Of a stretch of DNA of 64,000 nucleotides, positions 53,439 through 62,577 are shown piece after piece. The stretch comes from Sinomicrobium weinanense (lineage in GTDB: Bacteria > Bacteroidota > Bacteroidia > Flavobacteriales > Flavobacteriaceae). Within the stretch, counting starts at the first letter, position 1. Each line of letters begins with the position of its first letter. The notes beneath the pieces were generated by a model. The model was not told the DNA's origin. It was given only the letters and a program-made list of their open reading frames with translations, and did no database searches. The stretch covers positions 62,001 through 126,000 of the forward strand of contig NZ_JAHKRR010000008.1 in assembly GCF_018863395.1 (NCBI RefSeq), written 5' to 3'. The position numbers and the translations under genes were made by a program.

Positions 53439-54881
53439 TTGAACTGTTTTTACGATAATATTTTTATATTTCCGGATGTATGCCTGAAATAGTATCACAA
53501 CCAGGGTTGTGGCTAAAAATCCTCCTCCGTAGGCATAATTATTCGGCAATTCAAATCCTTCCGGGGCTATCAGGATATAGGTTGTGCTCACTGCTGTCAT
53601 AAATACAGCGGGAATATAGGTTACCCATGCCGGTTTATCCTGGAAAATAAGGTATGCTGTTATGGTCCACAGCACAACGACGGCCAGGGTTTGATTGCTC
53701 CATGCAAAATACCGCCACAGAATTCCGAAGTCTACCTGTGTCAGCACAAATGCTATAACAAAAAGAGGAATACTTAAATAAAGCCTTTTTACCAGCTTTC
53801 GCTGATCCATTTTAAATATATCTGCCAGGATAAGCCTGCACGACCGAAAAGCGGTATCGCCTGAAGTGATGGGAGCTGCAACGATACCTATTAAGGCGAG
53901 GATGCCCCCCACTCCACCCAGCATATTCCGGGAAATTTCATTGGCTGCCCATGCCGTGTTATTATCATGGGTTGCCATAGCTTCATTGAGCCCTGAAACA
54001 TCGCTAAAGAACACCATGGAAACCGCAGCCCAAACGAGAGCTACCACACCTTCCGTGATCATGGCCCCGGAAAAAATTCCCTTTCCGGCCTTTTCACTTC
54101 GGATACAACGGGCCATTAACGGGGACTGGGTGGCGTGAAAACCGGAAATGGCGCCACAGGCAATGGTAACGAACAATATGGGAAAAAGCGGGGTTTCTTC
54201 GGGATCAGCGGTCATGTTCCTGAGGTTCGCCATGGTGATTTCCGGTATATGGTAGTCATCTGTAAATAATACGATCATCAACCCGGCGGTCATCAAAAAC
54301 ATCGCCAGGCCGAATAGGGGATAAAGTCGGCTGATCAGTTTATCAATGGGTAGAAGTGTGGACAGGAAATAATATCCGAAAATGATCAGCACCCATATCC
54401 AGACACTAAAGGCCCCTGCGGTCATCCCGTCTATTATTTTGGCAGGCCCCATAACAAATACGGTCCCCACAAAAATGAGTAAAACAACAGTAAAAACACG
54501 CATCAGCTGTTTGATCCACGGCCCCAGGTAGATCCCCACCACTTCACTGATACTCAAACCGTCGTGGCGAAGGGACAGCATCCCCGAAAAATAATCGTGG
54601 GCAGCTCCTGCAAAAATACTTCCAAGTACGATCCAGAGAAAAGCCGAAGGCCCGAACATGGCTCCTGCAATAGCGCCGAAAATAGGCCCCAGTCCGGCTA
54701 TATTGAGGAACTGTATCATAAAGATCTTCCAGGCCGGCAGGGGAACAAAATCAACATCATCCGTCATGCTCATCGCCGGGGTCGGACGATTTCTGTCAAT
54801 CCCGAAGACTTTTTCGAGGAAAGATGCGTAAAATACATATCCCAGGATCAAAACTGCTATGGAAACTAAAAATGAAATCAT
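53433..54881 (-). CDS. CstA-type carbon starvation/pyruvate-family transporter
   Basis: A 482-residue inner-membrane protein of the CstA family with about 14 helices. I used the ATG at 54881 (MISFLVSIAVLILGYVFY); a start at 54932 would lie within repeat copy 3. Family marks are the start YASFLEKVFGIDRNRPTP, NIAGLGPIFGAIAGAMFGP, GAAHDYFSGMLSLRHDGLS, GAISGFHATQSPLMARC and ITSGDTAFRSCRLILAD. E. coli CstA and BtsT take up peptides or pyruvate and are ~700 residues; Bacteroidota versions are shorter, like this. It converges with the LacI gene of the ribose module; a link to carbon overflow or starvation is possible. Confidence 0.9.
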   Translation of the reverse strand: MISFLVSIAVLILGYVFYASFLEKVFGIDRNRPTPAMSMTDDVDFVPLPAWKIFMIQFLNIAGLGPIFGAIAGAMFGPSAFLWIVLGSIFAGAAHDYFSGMLSLRHDGLSISEVVGIYLGPWIKQLMRVFTVVLLIFVGTVFVMGPAKIIDGMTAGAFSVWIWVLIIFGYYFLSTLLPIDKLISRLYPLFGLAMFLMTAGLMIVLFTDDYHIPEITMANLRNMTADPEETPLFPILFVTIACGAISGFHATQSPLMARCIRSEKAGKGIFSGAMITEGVVALVWAAVSMVFFSDVSGLNEAMATHDNNTAWAANEISRNMLGGVGGILALIGIVAAPITSGDTAFRSCRLILADIFKMDQRKLVKRLYLSIPLFVIAFVLTQVDFGILWRYFAWSNQTLAVVVLWTITAYLIFQDKPAWVTYIPAVFMTAVSTTYILIAPEGFELPNNYAYGGGFLATTLVVILFQAYIRKYKNIIVKTVQS

Positions 54882-54896
54882 TAAATTTTGGTTTGT

Positions 54897-54980
54897 AAAA
54901 GATTGATAGGAAATTGAAATGTTTAGAATCAATCTCCCGTGTTATCGGGATTCAATCTTCCATCAATCTTTCGATCAATC
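54897..54980 (-). repeat. Hairpin repeat, copy 3 (short, opposite orientation)
   Basis: Read on the minus strand it is the start of the same repeat: AGATTGAATCCCG..., hairpin at 54936-54949 (CCCGTGTTATCGGG on the plus strand), a GAGATTG unit, then a different core. The second hairpin is missing. It fills the gap between the CstA-type and FAD oxidoreductase genes. Confidence 0.75.
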
Positions 54981-56703
54981 AGGGTAAAAGTCTTTGTCCG
55001 TCTGCGAGCAATTGTTTTCTCAGTGTCTCATACGGTATATCCTGAACTGCTTTTTCTGTATTGACTGCCATAACTGCGATCGTTGCTGCTGATTGTCCCA
55101 GCACCATGAATACGGGTTCCATCCGGATTGATCCGAATGCGATATGTGATGCACTTAAACAAACTGGGACCAACAGGTTTTCACATTCTTCCCTCGCAGG
55201 CACTATGGAGCGGTAGCTTATGGGATATGGCTTAAAGCCATGAGCTTCGACATTACCTTCATTCTGTACATATCCGTTGGCATCTACATAGCGTTGCACA
55301 TGATGGGAATCCATACCGTAGGCAGCCAGCCCGATCGCATCTTCCGCGACCTTTAATCCTTCACAGTTGTGCTGGGTCATTACATAGTCGCTGATCATTC
55401 GCCTTGCCTCCCTGATATAAAGTTGTTGCTGCCATCCGTCGGCACTCTCAAATTCGTCTTTCGCCGTCCCCCACCTGGAGACCTCTTTGCGAATTTTTTC
55501 CGGGATCCGCGGGTGGTTGGCCAGGGTCCACATCAATCCCATCTGATAATTCTTATGATCTTCAATGATCTTTTCCCTTTCCTTATAAGAGGCTTCGGGA
55601 TAGTCGTAGTTCATTCCGATATAATCCGTAGAAAAACCAAACCTGTTGTTCGTATCGGTCTTCCGGTTCGGCATTCGCGAATTGATCCAGGGGATTATTC
55701 CCTTGCCATAGCTATACATTTCTTCCAAAGCCCCTTTCCGGGCTTCAAAATTTCTAAATAACAACTCATAATCTTTCTCATCGTAGCCCGGAGGTTTTTG
55801 AAAGGGAATACGATTCTCGGGATGATCCGTCAGACACATTCTAAAGCAATAGGCCTGGACCTTTTGGTCTCCCTCACCTTCAAGCCCCGGCTTTTCATTG
55901 ATATTGGGCAATAAACCACTGGAAGGATCGCCCTTGATCACATATGGGTCCACCCCGGGGATCAGGTTGTGTTTGGATGCGTTAAAGGAAACCGGACCGG
56001 ACAAAGACCTGTTGATCTTATTGAGCTGTACCCCGTTTAACGTCTCCCCGTATGTGGCATTGCTCTCACGCCCTACGGTATAGGTTATCCCGGCGGTGGC
56101 CATCAGATCTCCTTCATATGTGGCATCGATAAAAACGGTCCCGGTAAATGTTTTCCCGTCTTCCATTGTTATGGACTGTATCCTGCCATTGACTTTCTTA
56201 ACGCCGGTCTCCCTGTTCAGTCTTTCGTTATATATGACTTCGATTTTTTCTTCAGCGATCATGTCCCGGAAAACAGAAAGTGCCGCCGAAGGTTCGAAGG
56301 TCCACATGCTGTTCTCTCCTTTCCCGGTCCTGGTCTGTCCGCCATCGGAATATTCCTCCTTTTTTTGCCATTTCCAGTGCTTCGGATCGTCGTAATATTT
56401 TTTGATATTTTCATAGAACTCCCTCGAAATCCCGCCAATGGCCTGTTTGTTTCCAATGTCAGTTTGGCCCAGGCCTCCGGTGGTGAGCCCGCCTATTCTG
56501 TTTGTCGGCTCAATAAGTACGACAGATCTCCCCATTCTGCTGCATTGAATGGCTGCTGTTACTCCTGCAGAAGTTCCTCCGTAAATAATTACATCTGCTT
56601 TTACCTGATCTTTAAATGCCGGTTGTTTGGATTTGCAGCTTGTCCACAGGATCATGGCGAGGAAAACTAATATACAATGTCTGAAATAATTCATTATTTT
56701 CAT
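54979..56703 (-). CDS. FAD-dependent oxidoreductase lipoprotein
   Basis: A 574-residue protein with lipoprotein signal (LWTSC) and an N-terminal Rossmann FAD-binding motif ([23 protein letters not shown], split at about residues 34-56), followed by [14 protein letters not shown] and the AVFSTE-like [18 protein letters not shown] strand (about residue 195). This is the FAD_oxidored group that is frequent in sugar loci of Bacteroidota and Planctomycetes. The reaction is not known for this branch; sugar oxidation, epimerisation or removal of unusual groups has been proposed. It lies 47 bases upstream of the CstA-type gene on the same strand and downstream of the sulfatase group. Periplasmic or surface-bound. 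Confidence 0.82.
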   Translation of the reverse strand: MKIMNYFRHCILVFLAMILWTSCKSKQPAFKDQVKADVIIYGGTSAGVTAAIQCSRMGRSVVLIEPTNRIGGLTTGGLGQTDIGNKQAIGGISREFYENIKKYYDDPKHWKWQKKEEYSDGGQTRTGKGENSMWTFEPSAALSVFRDMIAEEKIEVIYNERLNRETGVKKVNGRIQSITMEDGKTFTGTVFIDATYEGDLMATAGITYTVGRESNATYGETLNGVQLNKINRSLSGPVSFNASKHNLIPGVDPYVIKGDPSSGLLPNINEKPGLEGEGDQKVQAYCFRMCLTDHPENRIPFQKPPGYDEKDYELLFRNFEARKGALEEMYSYGKGIIPWINSRMPNRKTDTNNRFGFSTDYIGMNYDYPEASYKEREKIIEDHKNYQMGLMWTLANHPRIPEKIRKEVSRWGTAKDEFESADGWQQQLYIREARRMISDYVMTQHNCEGLKVAEDAIGLAAYGMDSHHVQRYVDANGYVQNEGNVEAHGFKPYPISYRSIVPAREECENLLVPVCLSASHIAFGSIRMEPVFMVLGQSAATIAVMAVNTEKAVQDIPYETLRKQLLADGQRLLP

Positions 56704-56742
56704 TTTTAATTTTGGTCATCTTATCCTTGAACGATGTATAAA

Positions 56743-56860
56743 AGATTGATGCAGGATTGAATTAGATTGAATCCCTACTGCGTAGGGAGATTGACTTTAA
56801 CAACGATCCAATCTCCTTCAATCTTGCGGCGTAGCCGAGGTTAATCTCCTATCGATCTTT
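56743..56860 (+). repeat. Hairpin repeat, copy 4 (compensatory stem changes)
   Basis: Same layout as copies 1 and 2. Hairpin 1 is CCCTACTGCGTAGGG at 56773-56787, where the G-C pair of copies 1-2 is replaced by T-A. Hairpin 2 is CGGCGTAGCCG at 56827-56837. The core between the GAGATTG and CAATCTC units differs from that of copies 1 and 2. Confidence 0.85.
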
Positions 56861-56912
56861 TGCCCTGTCAGTATATTGATTCTATCAAAAAACAAATTTT
56901 CTTATCTGCTTA

Positions 56913-57109
56913 AGAGACTGTCTAAATTCTTTTAATCCCTCTTTTAATAAAAGATTCTTTCATTTTTGGTCCCCTCCTAACTTCCCCTAAGGGGAGGAAC
57001 ATACAACTCCCCTCCGCTTGTGCTGAGTGTAGTCGAAGCATGGGAGGGCCGGGGGAGGACTTTTTACAAGAGATTATACTTCCTGAAAAAGTAAATTTAG
57101 ACAGTCTCT
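56913..57109. mobile_element. MITE-like 197-base element with 16-base terminal inverted repeats
   Basis: AGAGACTGTCTAAATT at 56913-56928 and its exact reverse complement at 57094-57109 bound a stretch without genes. Inside are a hairpin around TTCCCCTAAGGGGAGGA (about 56989) and a G/C-rich stem (CTCCCCTCC ... GGGAGGGCCGGGGGAGGA) carrying TGTGCTGAGTGTAGTCGAAGC, a phrase seen in intergenic repeats of many Flavobacteria. No target duplication could be established. Confidence 0.55.
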
Positions 57110-57125
57110 AAGTTTAATTTAAAAT

Positions 57126-58649
57126 TCAACGTGTTGTTGAGCTTCCTTCTAATATTTTGTGCAATTCGCTTTTCATCTTCCCGACCTTATCGGGATATTG
57201 CTCCGCCAGATTGTTGCTTTCGGAGGGGTCATTCTGAAGGTCATAAAGCTCGTAACAGGTATTTCTCCCTTTTTTCGGGAATTTTATGAGCTTCCATTGC
57301 CCGTCCCTGAGCCCGTAGACATTACTACTGGATTGTACCACTATGGAGGTCCTTTTGTTGTCATTTTCCCCCTGAAAGGCAGTCAGGAGATTAAACCCGT
57401 CTGTTGTCGTTCCGTTCCCGAGTTCATATCCTGCTACGGGCGCCAATGTTGCCATGACATCATTAAGCCCGAATAACTGGTCGCTCTTCACCCCGGCGGG
57501 AAAATGTCCCGGCCAGGCAGCGATAAGGGGAGTCCGTACGCCTCCCTCATAGGCGGTCCATTTGCCTCCCCGTAAAGGAAAATTGGGCTTGTGCCCGGCG
57601 GTATCCGTTCTGGTACCTTCCGGCATGTTATCACCGGGGTTCTTCGTCCCGAACTGGGAGCCGTTATCACTGGCAAACAGTATGATCGTATTTTCTTTAA
57701 GCCCTGATCTTTCCAATTCGTCCAAAATCTGCCCTACATAATGGTCCAGCTCATGTACGTAATCGGCATAAGCTCCTGCTCCGGTTACACCGATAAAATC
57801 CGGGTGCACAGCAAGCGGTACGTGGGGTACATAGGGGCTGAAATAGAGAAAAAAGGGCTTGTCGTTTTCCTTTTTCGAATACTCCCGGAGGTAGTCAATA
57901 CTTTTTTCGGTAATAAAGGGCAGGTAATCTTCCAATGGGATCTTTTCCAGGTTTTCTGTACCGGAAGCTGCATCGATCGTATATTTCTTATGAATAACCG
58001 ATCCCATAATCCTGTTACCGTCGAGAATCCAGCATTCGCTGGGACTGCTAAATCCCAGCCACTGATCGAAACCCCGGTCCGTAGGTCCATCACTTACTGC
58101 CTGACTGACATCAATGTTTGCGCCATTATCTTCGGCATAAAATGCTCCGTATCCCGCAGGTTTTTTGCCATCGGTGGTAGGAAATAAAGTTCCCAGGTGC
58201 CATTTTCCGAAACCTGCTGTTTCATATCCCGCTTTTTTGAGCATCTGCGGCAAGGTGAGCTGACCCGGTGCTATCATGGATCGCTCATAGTTTTTCATCG
58301 CTCCGGATTTATTCCAGCTTCTCCACGGATAGGTTCCTGTCATCAGGGCATAACGTGAGGGGGAACAAACCGCCACAGGGCAATAGGCTTCCGTAAACAT
58401 GATCCCCTGTGATGCCAGCTTGTCTATATTGGGCGTAGGGACTTTGGAATGCCGGTTATAAGCACCGAGGTCTCCATATCCCATATCATCCGCAAGGATG
58501 ATCAATACATTGGGCCTGCCGGATCCCTTTTCGGGGGTGTGCCCGCAGGAAAATACCAGGAGAAGTCCTATTCCTATAATCCCGATACCGTATTTTATCC
58601 GGAACAAAAACACCGATTGGAGTACTGACCTGTTTTCTAATAATTTCAT
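57126..58649 (-). CDS. Type I sulfatase (CSPSR)
   Basis: A 507-residue sulfatase with a lipoprotein-like signal (LVFSC). Core parts are ILADDMGYGDLGAYN (metal), the active-site VCSPSRYALMTGTYPWRSW (Cys to formylglycine), AGFGKWHLGT and FASDNGSQFG. The stretch after the active site looks like the S1_15-type group, which is only an impression. It lies 13 bases downstream of the next sulfatase and is therefore co-transcribed. Substrate unknown; it probably acts on the sulfated glycan together with the locus B enzymes. Confidence 0.92.
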   Translation of the reverse strand: MKLLENRSVLQSVFLFRIKYGIGIIGIGLLLVFSCGHTPEKGSGRPNVLIILADDMGYGDLGAYNRHSKVPTPNIDKLASQGIMFTEAYCPVAVCSPSRYALMTGTYPWRSWNKSGAMKNYERSMIAPGQLTLPQMLKKAGYETAGFGKWHLGTLFPTTDGKKPAGYGAFYAEDNGANIDVSQAVSDGPTDRGFDQWLGFSSPSECWILDGNRIMGSVIHKKYTIDAASGTENLEKIPLEDYLPFITEKSIDYLREYSKKENDKPFFLYFSPYVPHVPLAVHPDFIGVTGAGAYADYVHELDHYVGQILDELERSGLKENTIILFASDNGSQFGTKNPGDNMPEGTRTDTAGHKPNFPLRGGKWTAYEGGVRTPLIAAWPGHFPAGVKSDQLFGLNDVMATLAPVAGYELGNGTTTDGFNLLTAFQGENDNKRTSIVVQSSSNVYGLRDGQWKLIKFPKKGRNTCYELYDLQNDPSESNNLAEQYPDKVGKMKSELHKILEGSSTTR

Positions 58650-58662
58650 CTGTTATGTTCAA

Positions 58663-60114
58663 TTATTCATTCCCTTTAAAAACACTTCTTTTTTTAATGC
58701 GTTGTTGCAGCGTTTTACTTAAATGGCGGATGGTATCCCGATGGGATTCGTATTTAGCAAGGTTGTCAAATTCCCCCGGGTCATTGACCTTATCGTACAA
58801 TTCCACTCCTTTTTCTCCTTTATCCCATTCGGTATAACGCCAGCGTGAAGTACGGAGGCTCCGCCCTCTGAATTTCCACCCTCGCCCTCTTTCTGAGCGG
58901 CGCTGAACGGCGGTATTGGCCAGCCCGCCAAATTCCGCTTCAGGATCATCCAGCAAGGCTTTAAAACTTTTCCCCTGTAAATAGGAAGGGGCTTCCAGAC
59001 CGGCTATGTCTGCTATGGTCGGATAAATGTCAGTAAATTCTATGATTCTTGTCGTTCTTTCGGAAGCCCCTTTCATTCCGGGCACGGAAATAATTACCGG
59101 GGTATTGGTCGATTCTTCGAAAAGATTGCGTTTCTGCCACATGCCATGTTCTCCCAGGCTATAACCGTGGTCGCTCATAAAGATCACTATGGTATTGTCT
59201 TTTAAGCCCAGTTCTTCCAGTGAGCGCATCACTTTTCCGACCTGTTCGTCCATAAAAGAGATACTGGCGTAATAAGCGCGTATAATTTCACGCTGTTGTT
59301 GCTGGGTCATTCCCATATCTTTCTTATAAACCCTGAGCGCAAGCCCGGGGATATCGTCCCTGTCATTGGGAGGGTTGTACGGCAGGGTTATTTTATCGGG
59401 GGGATACAGATCAAAAAACTTCCGGGGGGCAATATAGGGGCAATGCGGGCGAAAAAAACCGGCGGCGATAAAAAACGGTTTATCACCATGTTCCTTCAGG
59501 AGTTTTATAGTTTCACCGGCAACGAGTTCATCGGTATGAAGCGCCGTGGTATCGGGGACTGAAAGATAGGCGGCAGCCGAACCCAGGCCCATTTCGGGAG
59601 TAAAATTGATCACCTGGTCTTCCAGGGCAACATCAACCCCCTTCGGATTTACCACCTTGTTCCAGGAACGAGGGTCGTCCAAACCACTGGTTCCAATATC
59701 TCCCGGTACACCCATGTGAAAAATTTTCCCGACCCGCCCCGAAAAGTACCCGTTCTGTTTGAATAACTGCGGCATGGTCACCGCGTCGGGAACTTCAGTC
59801 CTGAAATATTTCTTGTTGCCCGGGGTTTTGGTCACGTCCGGGCTCAGTCCTGTGAGAATGGCCACCCGGCTCGGCCCGCACAAAGGCACTGTACAGTAGG
59901 CGTTCTGCAATGTCAACCCGTCTTTGGCCAGGGCATCTATATTCGGGGATTTTATCCGGTTGTTCCCGAAGGAGTTCAGGTCCGTACTCAGGTCATCTGC
60001 CATAATGAGCAGTACATTGTAATGTTCTCTGTCATTACCGGTTTTATTCTTTTCCTGGGCGTATGAAACCAGTGTAATTCCCAGAAAAAGGCATTTTAAC
60101 AGGTTGAATTTCAT
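58663..60114 (-). CDS. Type I sulfatase, iduronate-2-sulfatase-like (CGPSR)
   Basis: A 483-residue secreted sulfatase, start ATG at 60114 (signal ending LVSYAQ). The active-site LCGPSRVAILTGLSPDVTKT, the metal-binding MADDLSTDLNSFG, the AGFFRPHCPYIAP loop and IFMSDHGYSLGEHGMW give the pattern of the iduronate-2-sulfatase-like S1_7 group. In marine bacteria this group removes sulfate from many algal glycans, so the substrate is not necessarily iduronate. It is 57 bases downstream of the SGNH hydrolase gene. Confidence 0.92.
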   Translation of the reverse strand: MKFNLLKCLFLGITLVSYAQEKNKTGNDREHYNVLLIMADDLSTDLNSFGNNRIKSPNIDALAKDGLTLQNAYCTVPLCGPSRVAILTGLSPDVTKTPGNKKYFRTEVPDAVTMPQLFKQNGYFSGRVGKIFHMGVPGDIGTSGLDDPRSWNKVVNPKGVDVALEDQVINFTPEMGLGSAAAYLSVPDTTALHTDELVAGETIKLLKEHGDKPFFIAAGFFRPHCPYIAPRKFFDLYPPDKITLPYNPPNDRDDIPGLALRVYKKDMGMTQQQQREIIRAYYASISFMDEQVGKVMRSLEELGLKDNTIVIFMSDHGYSLGEHGMWQKRNLFEESTNTPVIISVPGMKGASERTTRIIEFTDIYPTIADIAGLEAPSYLQGKSFKALLDDPEAEFGGLANTAVQRRSERGRGWKFRGRSLRTSRWRYTEWDKGEKGVELYDKVNDPGEFDNLAKYESHRDTIRHLSKTLQQRIKKRSVFKGNE

Positions 60115-60171
60115 ATTTTTTTGATTTATGCAACGTGTATTCATGGTATTCAGTCCGGAAAAGGTTCTGAA

Positions 60172-60849
60172 CTACGGGGTACTTTCTTTATTTGTCACCA
60201 GCAACGGGCCTATTTGTTCCTGCCAGATGGTATAGCCCCGGGGATTCATATGCAGTTTATCCTTTTTGAAAATATAGGGAAGTGGCTTCCCCCTTTCGTT
60301 GAGCATATGAGTGGCTACATCGACATAGGCTACATTTTGTTTTCTCCTGATAAAACGCTCAATACGGCGGTTGGCCTCGGCCATATCGGGATACTTGCGC
60401 CAACGGGTAATACTGGGTTTTATGGATACAAAGATCAGCCGGGCCCCGGGAAGTTCCTTTTTAAACCGCCTGTGAAATTTTTTGAAAAGCCTCTTCACTT
60501 TTCCGGGTGACTTTCCTGAAGCTATATCGTTCTCACCGGAATACAGCACTACCTGATCCGGTTTGTATTTGGCGATGATATCATCAAAATAATACAGGGC
60601 ATCAAAAAGACGGGAGCCTCCGAAACCCCGGTTAATAACCCTGTGATCGGGGAAACAGGAATCCAGTTGTTTCCAACCTCCGACCGAAGAACTCCCGGTA
60701 AATACAATGACACCCGGATCGGGCATAGACCGGGCATCCTGCTGCTTAAACCTGTTTATCTGCTTCTGAAAGACAAGAGGATTATCTGGCCTTTGCGCGT
60801 AAGTTCCCGATGGTATGGAGATCAATAAAATTAAAAGTAGATATTTCAT
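60172..60849 (-). CDS. SGNH/GDSL hydrolase, probable carbohydrate esterase
   Basis: A 225-residue secreted SGNH-fold hydrolase (signal peptide ending GTYAQ; the start at 60849 is the one that gives a signal peptide). Block I is TGSSSVGGW with the nucleophile Ser, block II VINRGFGGSR (Gly), block III SGENDIA (Asn) and the catalytic Asp-x-x-His is DKLHMNP near residue 205. The family removes acetyl or other acyl groups from glycans. Its place between two sulfatases suggests that it deacylates the same sulfated glycan before or alongside desulfation. Confidence 0.85.
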   Translation of the reverse strand: MKYLLLILLISIPSGTYAQRPDNPLVFQKQINRFKQQDARSMPDPGVIVFTGSSSVGGWKQLDSCFPDHRVINRGFGGSRLFDALYYFDDIIAKYKPDQVVLYSGENDIASGKSPGKVKRLFKKFHRRFKKELPGARLIFVSIKPSITRWRKYPDMAEANRRIERFIRRKQNVAYVDVATHMLNERGKPLPYIFKKDKLHMNPRGYTIWQEQIGPLLVTNKESTP

Positions 60850-61015
60850 ACATTTATTTTTTAGCTGGTAGAAAGACGGTGATTGGTGATTCATGGATAC
60901 CATATATATTTTTCATTAGCTTATTCGCCTTTATTTAATCAACTTTCCCGGGGTAAATTCACGAGATATTCAAACGAGCAAGCCTTAACTCATTTCGAGA
61001 CACAGCATCGGGAGA

Positions 61016-62515
61016 TTAAAACCTTCCTTTTTCCTCCGACCGGTCCGCATTTTCCTTTTCTCCCGGCATTTCCCCCCGTTTTCTGAAATTTTTCTCAATC
61101 TTCTCACCGGTGTCCCGGGTATACCAATCCCCGGTGAGTTCTCCGGGTATGTCATCCCCGGTCTCTTCCATCCATGCTGTTAAAACATCCCGTAACTGAC
61201 TTCGTATCAATTCGTTCTGCTTCTTTAGTTTTTCTCCTTTAAGGGATTTTTTGTTTACGACATTCCTCACCTGAAGGGGATCGTCTTTTAACACAAACAA
61301 TTCTTCGGCAGGCCTGGGAGCTACAAAGACATCGGACTGGGCGGGGGACAGTTTCCCTTCTTTCCCTGCTTTTACCAGGGATCTGAAAGAAGGGCTGTTA
61401 ACAATATCCAAAGGCCCCTGGTTGGGTAACTCCGGACGGGAATTGAGAATATATAAGTGTTTTTTTGTCCGGACCATTCGCTCATGGGCTTCATAGTCGT
61501 GCCAGTTGTGCTCGGCAAAAGCATATTTTCGGAAATCCTTATCCGGGTGATCAAATAATGCTTTAAAGGTCTTTCCCTGGAAGGTTTCCGGAGGCTCAAT
61601 CCCGCAGATGTCCAAAATCGTCGGGGCTATGTCGATACTGCTTACCAGGCTGTTGCTTACCCTTTCTCCTTCAATACCTTCAGGCCAGTGAATGATCAAA
61701 GGGGTTTTGATCCCCGAATGGTACATCCTGGTCTTATCCCTCGGGAAAGGCCTGCCGTTATCGGACATTACGATAATGACGGTATTATCGTAAACCTTTT
61801 GTTTCTTTAACTCCTTTACGACTTCACCTATATGGAAATCAAAACGTTTGATCTCGTCGTAATACCGGGCGAGGTCAATTCTTGTGCTATCATCATCAAT
61901 GAGCGTTGCAGGCACCTCTATTTCTTCGGGGTCATGGGTGTCCGAAAACTCATTTTCGCCCCATTCCCTATGCGCATCGATCGAAGCAAACCAGAAGAAG
62001 AACGGTTTGTTCTTATCCCTTTCTTTCAGGGATGGGAGCCACCTGGCTTCTCCCCCGTCACCAATCTCACCGGGTTTTGCATAGATCCGGTCAAATCCCT
62101 GCTTTAATAATTTTCCCATATGCCATTTTCCCGCCTGTCCTGTGTAGTACCCTTTTGCCCTGAGCTTTGAAGCGATGGATTCAAAGGCGACCTTAGGTTG
62201 TGTATGCAATTCTGCCGCACCTGTATTGTGCGGATATCTGCCTGTTATGATACTTATTCTGCTCGGACTGCAGGAACTGGTTGTTAAAATGGCATTATTG
62301 AACTTTAACCCGTTTTTTGCCAGCTCATCAATATTCGGAGTCTGTACAAATGGATTCCCATAAGCACCGAGATCATCGAAACTTACATCATCGGCTATGA
62401 TGAGTACTACATTCGGGGGATTTGTCCGGTTTTCCTGCCCTATTGTATTCCCACTACATATGCACAATATGAATAAACACAGGTATGACCGGACTTTTAA
62501 AACTATTTTTATCAT
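61016..62515 (-). CDS. Type I sulfatase, sulfamidase-like (CSPSR)
   Basis: A 499-residue secreted sulfatase, start ATG at 62515 (signal ending NTIGQ). Active site SSCSPSRISIITGRYPHNTGA, metal site IADDVSFDDLGAYG and VMSDNGRPFPRDKTR. The pattern resembles the heparan N-sulfatase-like S1_8 group. The C-terminal ~40 residues are highly charged (GEKIEKNFRKRGEMPGEKEN), which is unusual and may be disordered. It lies 166 bases upstream of the SGNH gene. Confidence 0.92.
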   Translation of the reverse strand: MIKIVLKVRSYLCLFILCICSGNTIGQENRTNPPNVVLIIADDVSFDDLGAYGNPFVQTPNIDELAKNGLKFNNAILTTSSCSPSRISIITGRYPHNTGAAELHTQPKVAFESIASKLRAKGYYTGQAGKWHMGKLLKQGFDRIYAKPGEIGDGGEARWLPSLKERDKNKPFFFWFASIDAHREWGENEFSDTHDPEEIEVPATLIDDDSTRIDLARYYDEIKRFDFHIGEVVKELKKQKVYDNTVIIVMSDNGRPFPRDKTRMYHSGIKTPLIIHWPEGIEGERVSNSLVSSIDIAPTILDICGIEPPETFQGKTFKALFDHPDKDFRKYAFAEHNWHDYEAHERMVRTKKHLYILNSRPELPNQGPLDIVNSPSFRSLVKAGKEGKLSPAQSDVFVAPRPAEELFVLKDDPLQVRNVVNKKSLKGEKLKKQNELIRSQLRDVLTAWMEETGDDIPGELTGDWYTRDTGEKIEKNFRKRGEMPGEKENADRSEEKGRF

Positions 62516-62577
62516 AATATTGTTTTTCTGAATCACCGGGATATCAGAGGAAATGACAGGGTAAAAATTTCCGGTCT

